In this document: piece by piece, positions 59,391 through 64,000 of the stretch
How positions within the stretch are numbered: the first letter of the stretch is position 1
Layout of the letters: each line of letters starts with the position of its first letter
DNA from: Halomonas denitrificans
GTDB taxonomy: Bacteria; Pseudomonadota; Gammaproteobacteria; Xanthomonadales; Wenzhouxiangellaceae
Direction of reading: 5' to 3'
Length of the DNA stretch: 64,000 nt
Assembly: GCA_019800895.1 (NCBI GenBank)
Contig: JAHVKF010000002.1
Location: 930,001 to 994,000 of the forward strand
The notes under the pieces: generated by a model
The model's input: the letters and a program-made list of their open reading frames with translations, nothing else
Told to the model about the DNA's origin: nothing
Databases searched by the model: none
Translations under genes and position numbers: made by a program

Positions 59391-59768
59391 TCAGGCGCCG
59401 AGCCGGTCGGCGATCGTGGCTGCCCAGACCGTGACGGCCAGGAGCATCAGGGTCATGACCATTGCCGAGCCCGCGTCCTTGGCCTTGCCGGAGAGGTCGT
59501 GGACCTCGACGCCGATCCGGTCCACCACCGCCTCGATCGCCGAATTGCCGAGCTCGGCCGCCATGACCAGGCCCCAGACGAACAGCAGCCAGGCGAATTC
59601 CGACCAGCTTTCGGCCAACCACGCCGCGAGCGGCACCAGGCCGACCATCACCACGCTCTGGAAACGGAACGCTGCCTCGTCGCGCCAGACCCGGACGTAG
59701 CCTTTCAGCGAATTCCGGGTCGCGTAGACCAGGCGCTTGAACTCGTTCTTCGGCGTGCCCGGTTTCAT
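59391..59768 (-). CDS. dgkA: diacylglycerol kinase
   Basis: A 125-aa small three-span kinase that phosphorylates diacylglycerol to phosphatidate in lipid recycling. It has the family-specific RNSLKGYVRVWRDEAAFR near the N-terminus and ELGNSAIEAVVDR (catalytic helix, about 71-83). VHDLSGKAKDAGSAMV (about 88-103) follows. Its start overlaps the prlC stop by 4 nt. Confidence 0.94.
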   Translation of the reverse strand: MKPGTPKNEFKRLVYATRNSLKGYVRVWRDEAAFRFQSVVMVGLVPLAAWLAESWSEFAWLLFVWGLVMAAELGNSAIEAVVDRIGVEVHDLSGKAKDAGSAMVMTLMLLAVTVWAATIADRLGA

Positions 59769-61813
59769 GCCGCCACGCCGTACGCGTCGAGCAGCGGCTC
59801 GAGCGCGGCTTCCCGGCCGCGGAATGCCTGCCAGGACTCGGTCATCGTCCGGCTGCCGCCGACGGCGAGGATTTCTTCGCGCAGCAGGCGGCCGGTCCTG
59901 CTGTCGAGCAGGCCGCGTTCGCGAAACAGCTGGAATGCATCACGGGCCAGTCGCTCGGCCCAGAGGTAGCTGTAGTAGCCCGCCGCATAGCCGCCGTCGA
60001 ACAGGTGGCTGAAGCTCATCAGGTAGCGGTTGAATTCGGGCAGCGGCGTGACCGCCACCTCGTCGTGCACGCGGCGCATCGTGACCACCGGGTCGGCGGC
60101 GCCGCCGCGGTGGAGGGCCAGGTCGGTCAGCGCGAATTCCAGCTGGCGGGTCAGGGCGATCGCTCCCAGGAACTTGCGATCGTCGTTCAGCGCCTCGACC
60201 CAATCGGCCGGGAGCGCCTCTTCGGTCCGATGATGGCGGGCGAAGGCATTGAGGAACGCCGGCTCCCAGGTCCAGCCCTCGAGCAGCTGACTGGGCAGCT
60301 CGACGGCGTCCCACTCCACCCCCGAGATGCCGGCCAGCGGCGGCCAGTCGACCCGGGTCAGCAGGTGGTGCAGGCAGTGACCGAATTCATGGAACAGCGT
60401 GACCACGTCGTCGTGGCGCAGCAGGCTGGGCTGTCCCGACCTGGGCGCGCCGAAGTTGCAGGTCAGGTAGGCGACCGGCGCGCGGACCTCGTCGTCGAGG
60501 GCGCTCCGCTGCCGGCAGACGTCCATCCACGCACCACCCTGCTTCCCCGAGCGCGCGTAGAGGTCCAGGTACAGGCCGGCATCGGGCGAATTCGACCGGT
60601 CCCCGTCTTCGCCATCGACGGGGCGGACCCGGTAGAAGCGGACGTCCGGGTGCCAGCGGGCCACCTCGTCGTCGCGTTCGAAGCGGATGCCGAACAGCGT
60701 TTCGGCCAGCCCGAACAGTCCGGTCAGCGTGCGCTCGAGCTCGAAATAGGGCTTGAGCTTGTCCTGGTTCAGGCCCAGGGTCGCCTCGCGCATCTTCTCC
60801 GACCAGTAGGCGATGTCCCAGGGCTCCAGCGGGGCGGCAGCACCGTGGTCGACGGCGAACGCGGTCAGCTCCTTCAGCTGCGCTGCCGCCGTCGGCCGCG
60901 CACGGTCGGCCAGGTCGCGCAGGAAGCGCTCGACCGCCTCGGCGTCCGGGGCCATGCGACGCTCGAGCTTCAGCGAAGCGGCGTCGTCGTAGCCGAGGAG
61001 GCCGGCCTGTTCGCGACGCAGCGCCAGCATGGCCTCGACGACCGGCCCGTTGTCGTAGCGGCCGGCCTGCGGCCCTTCGCTCGATGCCCGCGTGGCGTGG
61101 GCGGTGTAGAACCGTTCCCGGAGCCCGCGGTCGTCGGCATAGGTCACGATCGCGTGGTAGCAGGGGTAGGAAAGATCGGCCAGGTACCCGTTCCGGCCGG
61201 CCGCCTCGGCGCGCGCGCTCAGCGTATCCAGTGCCGATTCGGGCAGGCCGGCCAGCGGTTCGGCGCCGTCGAAGTGCTCCGTGTAGCCCTCGGTGGCGTC
61301 GAGCACGTTGTTGCCGAAGCGATTGCCCAACCGGGACAGCTCGAGACTGATCTCCGCGAAGCGTTTGCGCGGTTCGTCGTCGAGGTCCACGCCCGAGAGT
61401 CGGAAGTCGGTCAGTTCCTCGGCGACCATCCGTCGGAAGGTCGCGGGCTGCCCGGCGAAATCGTCGCGCCGGCTCACGGCCTTCCAGCACGCGTACAGAT
61501 CGCGGTTGTGGCCGCGCGCGGTGTAGAACGCCGTGATCCGGTCCAGGCACTCGCTGTAGGCCTGTCGCCAGTCGGGCGTGTTGTTCACGGCGTGAAGGTG
61601 GCCGACCGTCGACCAGGCCATGGCCAGGGCGTCGTCGGCCCGGACTTCATCGGCGATCGTGTCCGGGGTGGGCGGCAACCGGCCTTGGCCGATCCCGTCG
61701 ATCAGGCGCTGGTAGTCGGCCAGCCGGGCCTCGATGGCCGGGAGGGCGTGGTCCGGTCGCACATCGTCGAAGCGCGGCAGCCCGGTGTCGAGCAGCGGAT
61801 TGTCGTCGGTCAT
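59765..61813 (-). CDS. prlC: oligopeptidase A (M3 family)
   Basis: A 682-aa cytoplasmic zinc peptidase. The active site FHEFGHCLHHLL is around residues 472-483 and the downstream EGWTWEP supplies the third zinc ligand. The N-terminus (NPLLDTGLPRFDDVRPDH) is typical of OpdA/PrlC. Degrades signal peptides and oligopeptides. The ATG at 61813 overlaps the transaminase stop, so the three genes alaA-like, prlC and dgkA form one operon. Confidence 0.94.
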   Translation of the reverse strand: MTDDNPLLDTGLPRFDDVRPDHALPAIEARLADYQRLIDGIGQGRLPPTPDTIADEVRADDALAMAWSTVGHLHAVNNTPDWRQAYSECLDRITAFYTARGHNRDLYACWKAVSRRDDFAGQPATFRRMVAEELTDFRLSGVDLDDEPRKRFAEISLELSRLGNRFGNNVLDATEGYTEHFDGAEPLAGLPESALDTLSARAEAAGRNGYLADLSYPCYHAIVTYADDRGLRERFYTAHATRASSEGPQAGRYDNGPVVEAMLALRREQAGLLGYDDAASLKLERRMAPDAEAVERFLRDLADRARPTAAAQLKELTAFAVDHGAAAPLEPWDIAYWSEKMREATLGLNQDKLKPYFELERTLTGLFGLAETLFGIRFERDDEVARWHPDVRFYRVRPVDGEDGDRSNSPDAGLYLDLYARSGKQGGAWMDVCRQRSALDDEVRAPVAYLTCNFGAPRSGQPSLLRHDDVVTLFHEFGHCLHHLLTRVDWPPLAGISGVEWDAVELPSQLLEGWTWEPAFLNAFARHHRTEEALPADWVEALNDDRKFLGAIALTRQLEFALTDLALHRGGAADPVVTMRRVHDEVAVTPLPEFNRYLMSFSHLFDGGYAAGYYSYLWAERLARDAFQLFRERGLLDSRTGRLLREEILAVGGSRTMTESWQAFRGREAALEPLLDAYGVAA

Positions 61814-63063
61814 GATTCGCGTCCTTCCCCGGATCGCTTGCCGAGCAGGTCGTCCAGCTGTTCGTCGATGGCCTCGATCGCGCGCGTCAGGCGCCGGGGC
61901 TCGGGCAGCAGGGTGATCCGGAAGTGGCGTGGGTCGGTGATATTGAAGCTCGTGCCCGGCACGACCAGGATGTGGTGGTGTTCCAGCAGGTCCCGGGCGA
62001 AGGCGTGATCGTCGAATCCCGTGTCGGTCCGGACCGACGGGAACGCGTACATCGCGCCGCCGGGGGCAACCAGATCGAGGTGGCGGGACGCGGCGACCGC
62101 GTCGATGACCGCGCGGCGGGCCTCGTACAGGCGGCCGCCCTCGTCGGTCAGTTCGTGGATCGACTGGTAGCCGCCCAGGGCGGTCTGGACGGCCCACTGG
62201 GTCGGGACGTTCGACGACAGCCGCAGCGCGGCCAGCTTCTCGACCGCCAGCCGGTAGGCTTCGGCGCGCTCGAGGTCACCGGTGAACACCAGCCACCCGA
62301 CGCGCCAGCCGCAGGCGCGGTAGACCTTGGACAGGCCGCCGAAGCTGACGCAGAGCGTGTCCTCGACCAGGGTCGCCATCGGCGTGAATGCCGCCCCGTC
62401 GTACAGGATGGCATCGTAGATTTCGTCGGAAAACAGCACCAGGCCGTGGCGCTCGGCGATCTCGGCCAGCTTCTCCAGCAGCGCCTTCGGATACACCGCG
62501 CCGGTCGGGTTGTTCGGGTTGATCACCACCAGCGCGCGCGTCCGTTCGGTGATCTGCGCCTCGATCGCCTCCGGGTCCGGCAGGAATCCGCTCGCGGCCG
62601 GGCAGGCGTAGTGGACGGCCCGGCCGCCATTGAGCACGACGGCGGCGGTCCACAGCGGGTAGTCCGGCGCCGGGACCAGCACCTCGTCGCCGGGCTCCAG
62701 CAGCGCTCGCAACGTCAGGTCGACCAGTTCCGACACGCCGTTGCCGATCAGCACCTGGTGGAACCGGGTGTCGACGAGGCCGCGTTCCTGGAACTGGATG
62801 GCGACGGCTTCGCGGGCCGGGAAGATTCCCGTCTGCGGGCCGTAGGCATCGCTGGACTTCAGGTTGCGGACGATCGCCTCGCGCATCGTTTCCGGGGCGT
62901 GCAGGCCGAACGCGCCGGGATTGCCGACGTTGAGGTGCAGCACTTCGTGGCCCTGGGCCTCGAGCTCGTGGGCACGGCGGGCCAGCGGGCCGCGGATTTC
63001 GTAGCGGACGTCGGCGACCCGGCTGGCAGTCTGGATCGGCCTGGATGGGGAGGATGAGGTCAT
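61810..63063 (-). CDS. pyridoxal-phosphate aminotransferase, alanine-synthesising AlaA type
   Basis: A 417-aa class I/II aminotransferase. It has YEIRGPLARRAHELEAQGHEVLHLNVGNPGAFG at about 21-53 and NPNNPTGAV (182-190). The PLP lysine K246 lies in GGLSKVYRACGWRVG. The sequence fits AlaA/AlaC-like enzymes that transfer amino groups to pyruvate; the exact substrate is not certain. The start 63063 is chosen because upstream sequence in the frame is not family-like. First gene of the operon with prlC and dgkA. Confidence 0.88.
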   Translation of the reverse strand: MTSSSPSRPIQTASRVADVRYEIRGPLARRAHELEAQGHEVLHLNVGNPGAFGLHAPETMREAIVRNLKSSDAYGPQTGIFPAREAVAIQFQERGLVDTRFHQVLIGNGVSELVDLTLRALLEPGDEVLVPAPDYPLWTAAVVLNGGRAVHYACPAASGFLPDPEAIEAQITERTRALVVINPNNPTGAVYPKALLEKLAEIAERHGLVLFSDEIYDAILYDGAAFTPMATLVEDTLCVSFGGLSKVYRACGWRVGWLVFTGDLERAEAYRLAVEKLAALRLSSNVPTQWAVQTALGGYQSIHELTDEGGRLYEARRAVIDAVAASRHLDLVAPGGAMYAFPSVRTDTGFDDHAFARDLLEHHHILVVPGTSFNITDPRHFRITLLPEPRRLTRAIEAIDEQLDDLLGKRSGEGRES

Positions 63064-63240
63064 GGCCGTATGATATCGCCCGCATCGGCCGCTCACGTCC
63101 TGCCCGTACCGGTGGGTGGAGCGCCACCGGCGGTCGCGATCGACGTCTTGATCGACACCAGGGTGCCCGCCGAGGCCGCCATCGACCCGACGTATTCGAA
63201 CGAACCCGATCGATCGGGCTCGATCAACGATAATGCGGCC

Positions 63241-63591
63241 ATGAGCGATCGAGATTCCGCACAAGAAGACGACTACGACCGGAACCCGCGGGCGGTCGTC
63301 GGCGATTCACCGATTCACGGCAAGGGCCTGTTCGCCCGGGTCGATCTTGCCGCCGACGACTACATCGGCACCTACGAAGGCCCGGAGACCCTCGAGGACG
63401 GCATGCATGTCCTGTGGCTATGGAACGAGGAGCGCGAGCGCTGGGAAGGCGTCGACGGCCGCAACGAGATGCGCTTTCTCAACCACGCACGTCCCGCCAA
63501 TGCCGAGTGGTACGACCTGGATCTCTACGCCCTGCGCGATATCGAGGCCGGCGAGGAGATCACCTTCGACTACGGCGAGGATTGGGATTGA
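63241..63591 (+). CDS. small SET-domain protein
   Basis: A 116-aa protein that is almost only a SET domain. It shows IHGKGLFARVDLAADDYIGTYEG at about 25-47, RFLNHARPANAEW (about 78-90) and a final EEITFDYGEDW. Residues for SAM binding and the NHxxxPN-type knot are largely present. Such stand-alone bacterial SET proteins are presumed protein lysine methyltransferases with unknown substrates. The 177-nt gap to the divergent transaminase gene holds the promoters. Confidence 0.85.
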   Translation: MSDRDSAQEDDYDRNPRAVVGDSPIHGKGLFARVDLAADDYIGTYEGPETLEDGMHVLWLWNEERERWEGVDGRNEMRFLNHARPANAEWYDLDLYALRDIEAGEEITFDYGEDWD

Positions 63592-63637
63592 GGTTCCTGT
63601 TCACCAACGACTGATGATCCGAGAAGCGCTCTCGCAG

Positions 63638-63780
63638 AGACGCGAAGACGCGAAGACGCGGAGCGAAGCGAGAAGAATGCGCGCCCATGCGCGGTTCCCA
63701 GATGTTCATCGGAGGATCCTCGGGCTCCTGATTTTCCTTGGATCTGCGTTCATCCGTATTCATCCGTGTTTATCTGCGGT
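63638..63780. repeat. intergenic repeat-like sequence between the SET gene and xthA
   Basis: Two short-period tracts: three copies of AGACGCGA-like 8-mers (63638-63661), and three 10-bp units TTCATCCGTA, TTCATCCGTG, TTTATCTGCG (63749-63778) next to GATCTGCG. This low-complexity style, less GC-rich than its surroundings, resembles dispersed intergenic repeats of some gammaproteobacteria. The 271-nt gap (63592-63862) contains no gene I can support. Confidence 0.5.
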
Positions 63781-63862
63781 AAATGCCTTTCGAATCACCG
63801 CCACCAGGTCTGACGCGGTTGCGCTACCCTCCTGATTGCGTTCAAGCCCCTGTAGACCACCC

Positions 63863-64000
63863 ATGAAAATCACTTCCTGGAACGTCAACTCGCTGAAGAT
63901 CCGGCTCGAGCAGGTGCTGGACTGGACAGAGGCGAACCGGCCCGACGTGCTCGGTCTGCAGGAAACCAAGCTGACCGACGACAAGTTCCCCGTCGAGGCG
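63863..64000 (+). CDS. xthA: exodeoxyribonuclease III (partial, C-terminus off the right edge)
   Basis: The first 46 codons of an AP endonuclease/exonuclease III. They open with [15 protein letters not shown] and include VLGLQETKL, where the Glu is the metal-binding catalytic residue of the EEP fold. The start is the ATG at 63863. The function, base-excision repair at abasic sites, is inferred from the family; the rest of the gene lies beyond the window. Confidence 0.9.
   Translation, partial: MKITSWNVNSLKIRLEQVLDWTEANRPDVLGLQETKLTDDKFPVEA

Noticed and set aside
63638-63780. CRISPR array
   Set aside because: The repeats are 8-10 bp, contiguous and without unique spacers; no cas genes nearby.

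Overview
This 64-kb window is high-GC bacterial DNA that carries, in its first 36 kb, a nearly complete photosynthesis gene cluster of an aerobic anoxygenic phototroph. It encodes a type-2 (quinone) reaction centre with H, L and M subunits, a tetraheme cytochrome, an LH1 antenna and the bacteriochlorophyll a pathway. The oxygen-dependent ring-E cyclase AcsF is present and no anaerobic BchE is seen, which points to an aerobe. Gene order (puhABC-hyp-acsF-puhE, bchFNBHLM-lhaA, a tetraheme PufC) and the flanking genes (RlmJ, oligopeptidase A, AlaA-type transaminase, a secreted protease ending in a DGFES tail) suggest a gammaproteobacterium, possibly of the Xanthomonadales/Wenzhouxiangellaceae-Chromatiales area. 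That placement is inference.

Layout of the photosynthesis region: crtD (left edge, minus strand, truncated) diverges from crtF (1.2-2.4 kb). The superoperon bchC-bchX-bchY-bchZ-orf40-pufQ-pufB-pufA-pufL-pufM-pufC (2.6-11.7 kb) follows and ends at a hairpin. Facing it is a long minus-strand operon, in transcription order bchF-bchN-bchB-bchH-bchL-bchM-lhaA-puhA-puhB-puhC-hyp-acsF-puhE-hydrolase (27.3 to 11.8 kb). Diverging from bchF is bchG-bch2-bchP-bchI-bchD-bchO-hyp (27.6-35.2 kb). A convergent small-membrane-protein/bciA pair (36.4-35.2 kb) closes the cluster. Many junctions are 4-nt ATGA/GTGA overlaps or gaps of a few bases, so translational coupling is expected. Together these genes take Mg-protoporphyrin formation (BchHID) through methylation (BchM), ring-E closure (AcsF), 8-vinyl reduction (BciA), protochlorophyllide reduction (BchLNB), chlorin reduction (BchXYZ), C3 modification (BchF, BchC), esterification (BchG) and geranylgeranyl reduction (BchP). 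They then build the LH1-RC complex (PufQ, LhaA, PuhB, PuhC, PuhE). No regulator gene (ppsR/crtJ), bchE, bchJ or hemA, and no carotenoid gene other than crtD/crtF, is in the window.

The last 28 kb is ordinary chromosome: a DUF885 peptidase-like protein, sulfotransferase, AhpD-like protein, class III aminotransferase, CPBP protease, RND efflux pair, secreted zinc protease, two unknown genes (one with a recombinase-like N-domain), rlmJ, a short-chain fatty acid transporter, a glutamate-receptor-like K+ channel, a GIDE-like membrane protein, a MASE1-GGDEF cyclase, DUF1643, a DUF3501/Fe-S oxidoreductase/rubrerythrin set, a second AhpD-like gene, dgkA, prlC, an alaA-type gene, a SET-domain gene and the start of xthA. 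I saw no tRNA, rRNA, CRISPR array or insertion sequence.

The most notable non-coding signals are an extended dyad with promoters in the bchF-bchG divergent region and a related sequence inside the bchC promoter. Also notable are short SD-led micro-ORFs that overlap the starts of crtF and bchF, two hairpins between pufA and pufL, a 13-bp tandem repeat at 58.6 kb, and an intergenic repeat-like stretch at 63.6-63.8 kb.
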